Shown: positions 9,729-18,254 of the stretch, piece after piece
How the letters are laid out: each line of letters starts with the position of its first letter
Position numbering within the stretch: position 1 is the first letter of the stretch
Origin: Pedobacter mucosus
Lineage (GTDB): Bacteria; Bacteroidota; Bacteroidia; Sphingobacteriales; Sphingobacteriaceae
Direction: 5' to 3'
Assembly: GCF_022200785.1 (NCBI RefSeq)
Contig: NZ_CP087585.1
Coordinates: forward strand, 4,278,001 to 4,342,000
Length of the DNA stretch: 64,000 bases
Program-made: the position numbers and the translations under genes
Notes under the pieces: generated by a model
Database searches by the model: none
Told to the model about the DNA's origin: nothing
The model's input: only the letters and a program-made list of their open reading frames with translations

Positions 9729-10577
9729 ATGACAAAAATCTTAATTACTGCACTCTCAATTATTTCTTTTTCTGCTTTTGCGCAAAAAAGCGATACCTTA
9801 ATTACCTACAGCTTTAACAACATTGCAACGAAGAAAATAAGTAAAGCAACATCAATTTATAAAATATATAAAAAAGATAGTGCCAGTTGGATTAGAATAA
9901 CATCTGATAAAAACTTAGTTATCATTAAAAAAGAAACGTTTGGTGATGAAGATTTAAAAGTATTAAATGGCGATTACTTAGAATATGTTGATGGAAAACC
10001 GAACATAAAAGGAAGATATTTTAATGGAGACAAAACGGGACTTTGGATAACTTATAATGCAACTGGAAGCGCAAAAGAAACTGCAGCATATGGGCATAAT
10101 AAACTAAATGGTCTATACACAAGTTACCAAGAAGATGGCGAAATAAAAGAACAAGGGAAGTACTTTAACGGTGAACGAATTGGAGAATGGAAATTACTTA
10201 CAGGCGAAGGTAAAAATGTTTTCAAAGATTACGGCGAGGAGCAGAATGAAGTATCTCCAAGCAATATGCAAACGCCATTTAAACTTATAAATCCAGCAAC
10301 TTTTCCTGGTGGCATGCCTGGATTTTACAAATATATTGGCAAAGCAATAAAATATCCAGAGGAAGCAAGAAGAGCAGGGATTAAAGGTTCAGTTGCTTCG
10401 TCTTTTGTTGTCGATTCTCTGGGCAAAGTGAAAGACATCAAAATAATTTCTTCACCACATGAAAGCCTATCTGAGGAAACCAGAAGAATTTTAAGTAATT
10501 CTCCCAAATGGACACCTGGATCTGGAGCCGGTGAAAAGGCAAATGTTAGGCTAAATATTACAATTAATTTTAACTGA
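9729..10577 (+). CDS. Secreted MORN-repeat protein with TonB C-terminal domain
   Basis: 282 aa. A signal peptide (ending SAFAQ) is followed by toxin-antitoxin-type MORN repeats (KGRYFNGDKTGLWITY; EQGKYFNGERIGEWKLL) around residues 85-155. The last 90 residues form a TonB C-terminal domain (YPEEARRAGIKGSV, FVVDSLGKVKDIKI, SPKWTPGSGAG). The TonB anchor helix is absent, so this is not an energising TonB; it is probably a periplasmic partner of the cell envelope. This architecture is common in Bacteroidota and its role is unknown. Confidence 0.8.
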   Translation: MTKILITALSIISFSAFAQKSDTLITYSFNNIATKKISKATSIYKIYKKDSASWIRITSDKNLVIIKKETFGDEDLKVLNGDYLEYVDGKPNIKGRYFNGDKTGLWITYNATGSAKETAAYGHNKLNGLYTSYQEDGEIKEQGKYFNGERIGEWKLLTGEGKNVFKDYGEEQNEVSPSNMQTPFKLINPATFPGGMPGFYKYIGKAIKYPEEARRAGIKGSVASSFVVDSLGKVKDIKIISSPHESLSEETRRILSNSPKWTPGSGAGEKANVRLNITINFN

Positions 10578-10676
10578 TTATAACTTAATTCAAATCCGAA
10601 ATTCTTATCTTCATAATATCTTCATTACTAAAGCTCAACTTTATATCAACAAATAAACGAGTAAAAAATTAAGAAT

Positions 10677-11003
10677 ATGAAAAAGTTATTAAGTTTAATC
10701 GCAATCGCAGCATTTGGTTTAACAACAGCATTTGCTCAAACACCAGCAACCACAACACAAACTAAAAAAGTTGCTAAAAAAGAAGTTAAATCTACAACAG
10801 CACCAGCAAAAGCAGATGCTAAAAAAGTTGAGACTAAAACAACTACCACAGCATCAAAAGTAAAAGCAGACGGAACGCCAGATATGCGTTTTAAAGATAA
10901 TAAAGCAGTAACTAAAGTTGCTGGTCCGACTAAAAAAGATGGAACAGCAGATATGCGTTATAAAGCAAATAAAACGACTACCAAAGTGGTAAAAAAGAAC
11001 TAG
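10677..11003 (+). CDS. Small secreted Lys/Thr/Ala-rich protein with two internal repeats
   Basis: 108 aa with a signal peptide (MKKLLSLIAIAAFGLTTAFAQ). The mature part is highly basic and low in complexity (Lys, Thr, Ala). It ends with two copies of a 12-residue motif, DGTPDMRFKDNK and DGTADMRYKANK, each followed by TKV. I do not recognise a function. The basic repeats suggest binding to an anionic surface, but that is inference. It is terminated by a strong hairpin at 11021-11055. Confidence 0.75.
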   Translation: MKKLLSLIAIAAFGLTTAFAQTPATTTQTKKVAKKEVKSTTAPAKADAKKVETKTTTTASKVKADGTPDMRFKDNKAVTKVAGPTKKDGTADMRYKANKTTTKVVKKN

Positions 11004-11020
11004 GTTTAGGTTTATAATTG

Positions 11021-11055
11021 AAAGGGTCCCGGTGAAAACTGGAACCCTTTTTTTG
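11021..11055 (+). terminator. Rho-independent terminator
   Basis: Stem AAAGGGT/ACCCTTT, one C-A mismatch, then CCGGT/ACTGG around a GAAA tetraloop, followed by a run of T. It ends the transcript of the small repeat protein. Confidence 0.85.
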
Positions 11056-11733
11056 TTATAAATTTATAGTTTCGCCAATTTGTGGCAATAATAAAAATTT
11101 GTTTTCTCGCTTGAATTTATCAAGCGCAATCTCAGTATCGATTTCAATCGCTGGAAACGTATTATAATGTACGCCAATAACATTATTGCATTCCAAATAT
11201 TTTGTTGCAATCAAAGCATCATCAGCATCCATTGTATAATTACCACCAATTGGCAAAATAGCGTAATCTAAATTGTATATGTCGGCTAAAACTTTCATTT
11301 CAATAGTTAAGCCGGTATCTCCTGCAAAGTAGATTTGCTTGCCATCAACTTCGAGCACAAAACCAGCAGGGTTTCCTCCATAACTTCCATCAGGTAAACC
11401 AGATGAATGTGTAGCTACAACCATGCGAACAGTACCCCAATCGAAAGTTACTTTTCCAAAATTCATTGGATGAAGATTTTCAACACCTTGTTTTTGCGCC
11501 CATTCTGCAACCTCAGGCATCGCAATTACGGTTGCCCCAGTTTGTTTTGCCAATTCAACTAGATCAGCAACGTGGTCTCCATGGCCATGACTAACCAAAA
11601 TATAATCGGCTTCAATGGCTTTAATATCAATATTTTTGGCAAGAGGATTAGGCGTAATAAAAGGATCAAATAGGAGTTTTTTAGTTGACGTTTCCAACAA
11701 AAAACACGATTGTCCGTAATAGGTATATTTCAT
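11056..11733 (-). CDS. UPF0173-type metal-dependent hydrolase (metallo-beta-lactamase fold)
   Basis: 225 aa. The HxHxDH motif is SHGHGDH around residues 49-55. Further metal ligands are ATHSSGLPDG, the aspartate in FAGDTG and the C-terminal GVHYNTFPAIE. The length and the opening (MKYTYYGQSCFLLE) match the UPF0173/YtkL group. The substrate is unknown. It lies 15 nt downstream of the ebfC gene on the same strand and is probably in one operon with it. Confidence 0.88.
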   Translation of the reverse strand: MKYTYYGQSCFLLETSTKKLLFDPFITPNPLAKNIDIKAIEADYILVSHGHGDHVADLVELAKQTGATVIAMPEVAEWAQKQGVENLHPMNFGKVTFDWGTVRMVVATHSSGLPDGSYGGNPAGFVLEVDGKQIYFAGDTGLTIEMKVLADIYNLDYAILPIGGNYTMDADDALIATKYLECNNVIGVHYNTFPAIEIDTEIALDKFKRENKFLLLPQIGETINL

Positions 11734-11748
11734 GATGATAGGATTAAA

Positions 11749-12054
11749 TTATTGACCAAACATTCCGCCTAATCCGCCAAACATATCTTGCGTAGCCGAT
11801 TGCATTTCTGTAGCACTTACTTGTTCAGCGCTGGCTAATGCCTTATTTATGGCAACTAATAATAGTTCTTCCACTTCTTCTCTGTCGGCGTTTTTAAAAA
11901 ATTCTTCATCAATAGAAACACCAGTAATTGCTTTATTGGCCGTTGCCGTTATTTTAATCGCTCCATTTTCCACCTCGCCAAATACTGAAACGGTATCCAA
12001 ACGTTTTTTAATTTCTTCGGCCTTTTGTTGAGCCGCAAATAATTTATCGAACAT
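11749..12054 (-). CDS. YbaB/EbfC-family nucleoid-associated protein
   Basis: 101 aa, the usual length for YbaB/EbfC DNA-binding proteins. The central part ITGVSIDEEFFKNADREEVEELLLVAINKAL is the conserved dimerisation core; the N-terminus is helical and Lys-rich, and the C-terminus ends in GGLGGMFGQ. These proteins coat DNA and form tweezer-shaped dimers. The gene is often near recR or dnaX in other bacteria but here precedes the UPF0173 hydrolase. Its ATG is at 12052-12054. Confidence 0.9.
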   Translation of the reverse strand: MFDKLFAAQQKAEEIKKRLDTVSVFGEVENGAIKITATANKAITGVSIDEEFFKNADREEVEELLLVAINKALASAEQVSATEMQSATQDMFGGLGGMFGQ

Positions 12055-12224
12055 AATTTATTGTTTATACTATAAAAACGAAATGAAGACGAATTGTTTT
12101 ATTTTAATCAATTTTTGAAAAGCAATTCTATCACTCCTCGGTTACAGCAGCCCCGTGTTACACTAAATTCCGCGAAAAGCGTCATTACCGTTTCACCCGG
12201 GTTTATTTCACGCAGAACGGTATC

Positions 12225-13454
12225 TTAATCCTCGTCAGTGCCAGGCAAACTGCCATTACCATGATAAGCACCTTTACGGATTATTGGCATATTGAAATGC
12301 TTATATAAATCATCCAAATGCATTAAACTTCCATTGGTCAAATTACCCAAGAAAATAATAATAATATCTTTATCTAAATCTCGAACATAAATGTGCCTAA
12401 AACCATGCCACCAACCGGTGTGATATACCACTTTATCGGCTTTCTCCCCATCGAACATTCTCCAGCCATAACCATAATTGAAATGACCATTTACAGGTTT
12501 GTTATGACCTTTGTAAGCAGAATCTAAACTTACCTTAGAAAGCAAACGACCGTTTTTTAGATATTTATCAAATAAAACTAAATCATGTAAAGTGCTGTAA
12601 ATGCCTTTATCACCAACCGGGCCATCTAAAAAGTTTTGTGCTACAGAATATTTCCAGGTGCGATCATGACCTACTACATCAACAGGAACTTTCTCGTACT
12701 CAGTTGTGCTGTAAACATGCGTATGTTTCAACCCAGCTGGTTTAAAAACATGTTCCATCATATATTGAGAATAACGTTGACCAGTAACCTTCTCGATAAT
12801 GGCTCCCAAAACCATAAAGTTTGAGTTATTATAATGAAAGCGGTTATCAGGTTTTGTATATGGATTAGGTTTTTTATCGGCAATAACATCCATTACTTCC
12901 TGGTTAGTTACACCTTTTTTCATGTTACGTTTTTCCTTACGCCAAATGTCATCTATAAAATAAACGTAATTCATCATTCCGCTACGATGAGTAAGCAACA
13001 GTTTTACTGTTATTCCTTCGTACGGGAAGTTTGGAAAGAATTTTTTTACGTTATCGTTTAGCGAAATCTTTTTAGCCTCTACCAATTGCATAATGGCGGT
13101 GCCTGTAAAAGTTTTTGTTATAGAAGCTAACTCAAATTCAGAATTAATTTTTAGGCTATCGCGATGTAAATAATCGGCCCAACCAACCGCTTTTTCATAT
13201 AATATTTTTCCATCTTTGGCAACAAGCATATTCCCATTGAAACCATATTTTCGATGTAAATTATCGACAAAATCAGCAATCCATCTATCCCCTTTTGCCG
13301 GATTATAAACAAGTAAAAGGCTATCCGCTTTGTCATCATCTTTTGTGCGGATTTTTTTTTCGGCTGCCTTTTTTTCTTCAGATTTTTTGCTGTTGCAAGC
13401 GGTTAAAATAGTTAATGAGAGTATTAAAACTGAGCAAATATTACGGAAATTCAT
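12225..13454 (-). CDS. Serine hydrolase lipoprotein of the beta-lactamase/PBP class C family
   Basis: 409 aa. A lipoprotein signal (lipobox LTAC) is followed by a charged Lys/Glu-rich linker. Catalytic motifs: SxxK in ASITKTF, YxN in HYNNSN, and HTG in place of KTG in YHTGWWHG. The HTG variant is typical of esterase/DD-peptidase-like members rather than true beta-lactamases. Probably attached to the envelope and acting on muropeptides or esters. It is transcribed alone. A GC-rich island of about 90 nt (12130-12220) follows its stop codon. Confidence 0.85.
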   Translation of the reverse strand: MNFRNICSVLILSLTILTACNSKKSEEKKAAEKKIRTKDDDKADSLLLVYNPAKGDRWIADFVDNLHRKYGFNGNMLVAKDGKILYEKAVGWADYLHRDSLKINSEFELASITKTFTGTAIMQLVEAKKISLNDNVKKFFPNFPYEGITVKLLLTHRSGMMNYVYFIDDIWRKEKRNMKKGVTNQEVMDVIADKKPNPYTKPDNRFHYNNSNFMVLGAIIEKVTGQRYSQYMMEHVFKPAGLKHTHVYSTTEYEKVPVDVVGHDRTWKYSVAQNFLDGPVGDKGIYSTLHDLVLFDKYLKNGRLLSKVSLDSAYKGHNKPVNGHFNYGYGWRMFDGEKADKVVYHTGWWHGFRHIYVRDLDKDIIIIFLGNLTNGSLMHLDDLYKHFNMPIIRKGAYHGNGSLPGTDED

Positions 13455-13523
13455 TTATGTTAAGGGATACTAAGTTAAAAGCTCGAAAATTAAAGAATTT
13501 TGAACCGTAAACCGCAAAGAGTT

Positions 13524-14075
13524 TTAAACATTTTGACAGTTTTGATTGTACCAGCAATTAAATAAATGGCCTTTAATACCATAAACAGGGTCACTATCTG
13601 GATTTTTTACTTTCGAAATGTCTTCATTAGCTTGAATTAGTTCTTCGGCCAAACCATTTTTTATATTATATTCAATTCCATTCAGATAAGCACCAACCAC
13701 AACAAAGTCCTCACTGGCTTTGAGTTTCTTATGTGCAACTCCAGCCGGAATAACCACTACATCACCTTTATCTAATTCGATGCAAACGCCGTGTTCCCCA
13801 CCGAATTGAACATCAGCTTTGCCACTAAAAATACCCATAACTTCGTGAGTGTTGCTGTGGTAATGATGATAATCAAAAATGCCATCTATCCACGCGTTTG
13901 TATAGCCATTTTGTGCGAAAACTTTTTTAATTACGTTTTCATCATCATCAGGATGAAGTCTGAAAGCACCTTTATAAATCATTAATGGCAAGTTTGGATT
14001 GTTTGGAAAGTTTCCATTCTCTTCGATTTTATGAGAAACTAAATAAGCTTCTTGTATCAATTTTTCTTTATCCAT
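13524..14075 (-). CDS. Cupin domain protein (YjlB-like)
   Basis: 183 aa, soluble. Cupin motif 1 is HHYHSNTHEVMGIFSG, with the metal-binding His and Glu. Motif 2 is GDVVVIPAGVAHK. The opening LPLMIYKGAF and overall length resemble B. subtilis YjlB. The enzymatic role is unknown. It is monocistronic and divergent from the NTF2-like gene at 14249. Confidence 0.82.
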   Translation of the reverse strand: MDKEKLIQEAYLVSHKIEENGNFPNNPNLPLMIYKGAFRLHPDDDENVIKKVFAQNGYTNAWIDGIFDYHHYHSNTHEVMGIFSGKADVQFGGEHGVCIELDKGDVVVIPAGVAHKKLKASEDFVVVGAYLNGIEYNIKNGLAEELIQANEDISKVKNPDSDPVYGIKGHLFNCWYNQNCQNV

Positions 14076-14248
14076 AATTTTGGTATTTAGTAATTAACAA
14101 AGTATTGCTTAAACGGTTTAAATTTAAATTACGTACGAGCAATCTGAGTAAAAGCTTAGAATTTAGAAAACTAAAAGTTTGTTCCATAAATTACGATCAC
14201 CTTCTTCGAATATTTGCAATCTCTAAACCAAATATTTAACTTCATATT

Positions 14249-14653
14249 ATGAAAGTCGATTCAATTATTTCAACTATAGATCAGATACATAAAAATATGA
14301 ATACAGCATTGGAGCTTAAGGATGTGAAGACCTATATTTCTGCTCTTTATGAAAGTTTTAAATTGACGCTTGCTGAAGGAAAAATACTTGATAAAGAGGA
14401 ATATAGTGCGGATTTGGAAAAGCAGTTTAAAGGAATTAAAGAATTTCGTACCACTCAATATCGAATAAAATCTTCTTTTGAAAATGAAATCTTTACCGAA
14501 AGAATTGCTAGAAAATCAGTAATTACAAAATCTAATTATATCATATTTTCCAAAAAGGAAACCATCCAAACAGAAGAAAATTTCCACTGGAAAAACATAA
14601 ATGGAGAATGGAAAGTACTAGCTATTGAGTTATTATTAGAAGAGAAATACTAG
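14249..14653 (+). CDS. Small NTF2/SnoaL-like protein (tentative)
   Basis: 134 aa with no signal peptide. It has an N-terminal helix, then a segment reading FENEIFTERIARKSVIT, and a final strand WKNINGEWKVLAIELLLEEK. The ending, an aromatic residue and Gly-Glu-Trp-Lys-Val, is the pattern seen at the end of DUF4440/SnoaL-type NTF2-like proteins. No catalytic residues can be named. It converges on psd with a 3-nt gap. Confidence 0.55.
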   Translation: MKVDSIISTIDQIHKNMNTALELKDVKTYISALYESFKLTLAEGKILDKEEYSADLEKQFKGIKEFRTTQYRIKSSFENEIFTERIARKSVITKSNYIIFSKKETIQTEENFHWKNINGEWKVLAIELLLEEKY

Positions 14654-14656
14654 TAA

Positions 14657-15316
14657 CTAAACTAGTTCTGCCAAAGTAGTTATCCCACCTTTAACTACTT
14701 GGTTTAATTCTACATTAACTTTTGTTCCTATTGGAAGAAAAACATCAACTCTTGATCCAAATTTTATAAATCCAAACTGTTCTGCCTGTACCACTTCATC
14801 ACCTTCTTTTACATACCAAACAATTCTGCGGGCTAAAGCACCAGCAATTTGGCGAAATAAAACCGGTACGCCACTTTCATGTTCTACTACAGTTGTTGTA
14901 CGTTCGTTTTCAGTCGATGATTTCGGATTCCAGGCTGCTAAATATTTCCCTGGGTGATATTTAAAAAATTTAACAACACCAGAAATCGGATTGCGATTAA
15001 TATGAACATTAACCGGCGACATAAAAATTGAAACCTGTAAACGTTTATCTTTAAAATATTCGCCTTCCTCTGTTTCCTCAATTACAACCACTTTTCCATC
15101 TGCTGGGCAAATTACTAAGCCTTCACCAGAAGAAAAACTTCGGTGTGGATTACGAAAAAACTGTAAAACGATTATAAAAAGGGCAGCAGAGAAAATATAA
15201 ATAAACCAACGCAACCAAGTTATATCATAGTATTTATAATCAACAACAGCGTTAATTAAGAAAATTAGCAATATAGTTACAGCTATGGTTGTATAGCCTT
15301 CTTTATGTATGGTCAT
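14657..15316 (-). CDS. psd: Phosphatidylserine decarboxylase, short form
   Basis: 219 aa. It makes phosphatidylethanolamine from phosphatidylserine through a pyruvoyl group. Two N-terminal membrane segments (11-25 and 33-50) are followed by FFRNPHRS, PADGKVVVIE, SPVNVHINRNP and the self-cleavage site FGSRVD (G187/S188). The short form with the GS rather than LGST motif is the archaeal-type Psd common in Bacteroidota. It is followed upstream on the same strand by hpt and the GT51 gene, so a loose cluster is possible. Confidence 0.92.
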   Translation of the reverse strand: MTIHKEGYTTIAVTILLIFLINAVVDYKYYDITWLRWFIYIFSAALFIIVLQFFRNPHRSFSSGEGLVICPADGKVVVIEETEEGEYFKDKRLQVSIFMSPVNVHINRNPISGVVKFFKYHPGKYLAAWNPKSSTENERTTTVVEHESGVPVLFRQIAGALARRIVWYVKEGDEVVQAEQFGFIKFGSRVDVFLPIGTKVNVELNQVVKGGITTLAELV

Positions 15317-15369
15317 TATGTTTGATTATGAAACAAAGGTGCAAAAAATAAATTAATCCAATTAAAAAA

Positions 15370-15912
15370 TTATGCCTCAGTTGCTCTATAAATGTCAGTT
15401 AGGTTTCTTCCCAATCCATTATAATCTAAACCATAACCGACCACAAATTCATTCGGAATTTCAAATCCAATATAAGCCAGTTCTTCTATTTCATATTGTA
15501 AAGCACTTGGTTTAAGCAATAAAGAACTCACTTTTACCGATGCTGGGTTTTTCTCTTTTATGGTTTTTAGAATATGAGTAAGTGTTAAACCAGTATCAAC
15601 AATATCTTCAACAATAATAATATCCCGGCCTTCAATATTTTCTGGCAAACCAATAATTTCCTTTACATTACCAGAGCTAGCTGTGCCTTCGTAAGATGCG
15701 ACACGCATAAAAGCGACTTCGCATGGAATGTCAATTTGTTTTATTAAATCGGCCATAAACAAGAAGCTACCATTTAATATGCCTATAAAGAGGGGACACT
15801 TTCCTTCATAATCAACATTAATTTGTATCCCTAAAAGCCTAATTTTTTTATTTAAAGCATCATTTTCTAAAAAAATCTCAAACTCTTTATTATCTACTTT
15901 AACCTTACGCAT
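15370..15912 (-). CDS. hpt: Hypoxanthine phosphoribosyltransferase
   Basis: 180 aa. The PRPP-binding loop is IIIVEDIVDTGLTL; GILNGSFLFMADLI is the pyrophosphate loop region and EFVVGYGLDYNG is the family's C-terminal metal/purine region. It salvages hypoxanthine and probably guanine to IMP and GMP in the cytosol. It ends 53 nt before psd on the same strand. Confidence 0.94.
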   Translation of the reverse strand: MRKVKVDNKEFEIFLENDALNKKIRLLGIQINVDYEGKCPLFIGILNGSFLFMADLIKQIDIPCEVAFMRVASYEGTASSGNVKEIIGLPENIEGRDIIIVEDIVDTGLTLTHILKTIKEKNPASVKVSSLLLKPSALQYEIEELAYIGFEIPNEFVVGYGLDYNGLGRNLTDIYRATEA

Positions 15913-15972
15913 TGCTTATTGATGAATTAATAATTAAACTTCAAGTGTTTTTTGATAATTAGAATACTTTAA

Positions 15973-18123
15973 TTAAAAAGTGATTTTTCCAGTTTGTTCT
16001 TTTTCTTTCCTACGTTGTTCCCTGCGTTCCTGTCTAATCTGCTTTTTCGTTTTTGTTGTATCAGCAGGTTTAACTATTGCAGTATCGCTTTTAGCCCCAC
16101 CAAAAATTCGGTCGAAAAGGTTTTTGTTTTTATCCTGCATAATTACATGCGGCATTCCGTCTTCGTCATCATCGTAAGCAGAAGTATCAACAACTGCCGT
16201 ATCTGGCGCTAAATATTGTCGTAATCCTTCTCTTAAACGAACATTATAAAAACCATAGCCAGATGTATCAGAAGGTGTTAAACCTCTCCTTGCCATAATA
16301 TTTCCCATAAAACGGAAATAATTAAACATGTAAGGTTTTAAACTCCCATCGGCGACAAATTTATACATGGAAGCCTTTGGTTTTGGAACAATACTGGCAA
16401 GGAATATTCCTTCACCTATGGTTAAATCTGCTGGTTGTTTACCAAAATAATACCTCGAAGCTTCACCAATACCATAAATGTTTTGCCCAAGTTCCATAAT
16501 GTTGAAATAAACTTCTAACATCCGTTGCTTGCTAACCAAGTGGTTATGTTCAATAAGCCATACAATTAAAATTTCTTCCGCTTTGCGGGCTAAAGTTTTC
16601 TGGCGACTTAAATAAACGTTTTTAACCAGCTGCATGCTGATGGTACTTCCGCCACGTTTAAATTTCTTTTCTTTAAAATTTACAGCGATAGATTTACGAA
16701 TAGATTCTTCTACGAAACCATTATGGGTGAAAAATGATGGATCTTCAGCTGTTAAAACGGCATTTATAAAGTTTTTGGATATTGAAGTTAATGGTGTGAA
16801 GTTTGAGTTTGAAGAACCAATGGTGATGTCACGCATTGGTTTACCATATTCATAAGGTGTATAAACAAAAGAATTATTGATTTTTTGGAGATTGGTTTTG
16901 CCCCACTGCAAAATCTTAAAATTAACAGGAGTTAAGGTAGAATTAAATTTTACGCTGTCAGGGATCTTTGTATCTAGATAAAAGTTTAGGCTATATTTCA
17001 CTTTTCCCTGAACTTTTAAACCTTCTAAAGACTCAAATAATCCTTGAGGAAAAGCATTTAAAACAGCTTGCGCATCTTGCTCTTCAGCGTTCAATTTGAG
17101 CTCATAAATTTTGTTTTTCCCTAAAGTATATTTTAAATACGGATGGATCGCCGCATCTTTTAAATAAGCAGTAGAAGTACTGTCTAAAGCAATAAAATTC
17201 GGTCCAACCAAAACATCAGCATCCAATTTAGCGCTTTGAATAATAATATCATTGCCAGCAAGGCGAGCTTGATTAACCAGCATGTTTTTTACAGACCAAG
17301 AACCAGCAATTTTAAAATCGTCGCCGCTGTAGCCAGCATCTTTTAATTCTGTTCTGAGGGTATCAAAACTTAATTTTGCATGTAATTTATTATTTAAGTA
17401 TGGAAGCTCAAGTTTTTGTCCATCAGCATAAACATTGAATATCAATCGTTTTTTACCTGGGTTTACAAGTCCGTCAATATGCCATGTGCTTGCGCTATTA
17501 TTAACATTAATGGTCGATTTCAAGTCTCCATCATCAATGGTGGCAACTGTTGCGAAACTTAATTTAGCTGTATCATTATCATTCAATTTAAACACCATGT
17601 TTTTCACATCCATGTTATCAGGAATTTTATATAAAACCTGATTTAATAAATTGCTAGCAATCTCCGCCAAATTAATTTTTCCAGTATTTTCCGTACTATC
17701 TTTTTTCTTTCTTTTTAAAATGAAATCGATATTGGTTAATGAATCTTTAAGTACAACATTTACAAAGCCATCATTCAGTTTAACCTCTGCAAGTTTTACA
17801 TTTCCAAATAAAAGCGGGAATAGCTTTACGCCAACACTAAGCTCACCGATGTTAGAAAGTGTATCTCTATCTTTTGGAACAACAGAAATCGCAGTCATTT
17901 TTACTGTGCTAAAACCAGTGAAACCGGCAGTGCCAATTTTCACATCAAGACCATAATCTTTATTGGCTTTGGCAATCGCTTTAGCAACCATTTTTTTAAG
18001 AAGTGCTTCTCTTTTAGTGTATGCAAATGCGCCTAAGGCAATACAAACAATTAAAAAAACACCTAAAACCCACGCACCGATTTTTAAATATTTTTTTGGG
18101 ATTTTAATTTTTGGTATTCGCAT
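15973..18123 (-). CDS. Membrane-anchored GT51 transglycosylase with an AsmA-like N-terminal region
   Basis: 716 aa. A transmembrane helix (residues 14-32) anchors a periplasmic AsmA-like, beta-rich region of about 350 residues (GVKLFPLLFGNVKLAEVKLNDG). The glycosyltransferase-51 domain follows: LTAEDPSFFTHNG with the catalytic Glu near residue 460, KRGGSTISMQLVKN, and EVYFNIMELGQNIYGI. There is no transpeptidase domain. The C-terminus is a charged Lys/Arg tail. It polymerises lipid II into glycan strands. The AsmA-like head is not part of the E. coli MtgA layout and may contact lipids or other envelope partners (inference). Confidence 0.85.
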   Translation of the reverse strand: MRIPKIKIPKKYLKIGAWVLGVFLIVCIALGAFAYTKREALLKKMVAKAIAKANKDYGLDVKIGTAGFTGFSTVKMTAISVVPKDRDTLSNIGELSVGVKLFPLLFGNVKLAEVKLNDGFVNVVLKDSLTNIDFILKRKKKDSTENTGKINLAEIASNLLNQVLYKIPDNMDVKNMVFKLNDNDTAKLSFATVATIDDGDLKSTINVNNSASTWHIDGLVNPGKKRLIFNVYADGQKLELPYLNNKLHAKLSFDTLRTELKDAGYSGDDFKIAGSWSVKNMLVNQARLAGNDIIIQSAKLDADVLVGPNFIALDSTSTAYLKDAAIHPYLKYTLGKNKIYELKLNAEEQDAQAVLNAFPQGLFESLEGLKVQGKVKYSLNFYLDTKIPDSVKFNSTLTPVNFKILQWGKTNLQKINNSFVYTPYEYGKPMRDITIGSSNSNFTPLTSISKNFINAVLTAEDPSFFTHNGFVEESIRKSIAVNFKEKKFKRGGSTISMQLVKNVYLSRQKTLARKAEEILIVWLIEHNHLVSKQRMLEVYFNIMELGQNIYGIGEASRYYFGKQPADLTIGEGIFLASIVPKPKASMYKFVADGSLKPYMFNYFRFMGNIMARRGLTPSDTSGYGFYNVRLREGLRQYLAPDTAVVDTSAYDDDEDGMPHVIMQDKNKNLFDRIFGGAKSDTAIVKPADTTKTKKQIRQERREQRRKEKEQTGKITF

Positions 18124-18230
18124 ACAGTTGTAAAAATGATTAATTGCTTAAACGTAACAATTAAATGTTTATTTCGTGTTAAAATTACAGTTAAAAACCT
18201 TAAATAAAAGTTTATATGGCTATGTTTTGT

Positions 18231-18238
18231 TAATTTTG
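18231..18238 (+). promoter_or_regulatory. -7 box of mrp
   Basis: TAATTTTG matches TAnnTTTG and lies 17 nt before the mrp ATG, implying a leader of about 10 nt. Confidence 0.5.
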
Positions 18239-18254
18239 TAGTTAAATTAATACG

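Noticed and set aside
11056..11733. UPF0173 hydrolase as a beta-lactamase resistance gene
   Set aside because: The HxHxDH motif is shared by the whole metallo-hydrolase superfamily; no signal peptide or resistance context is present.
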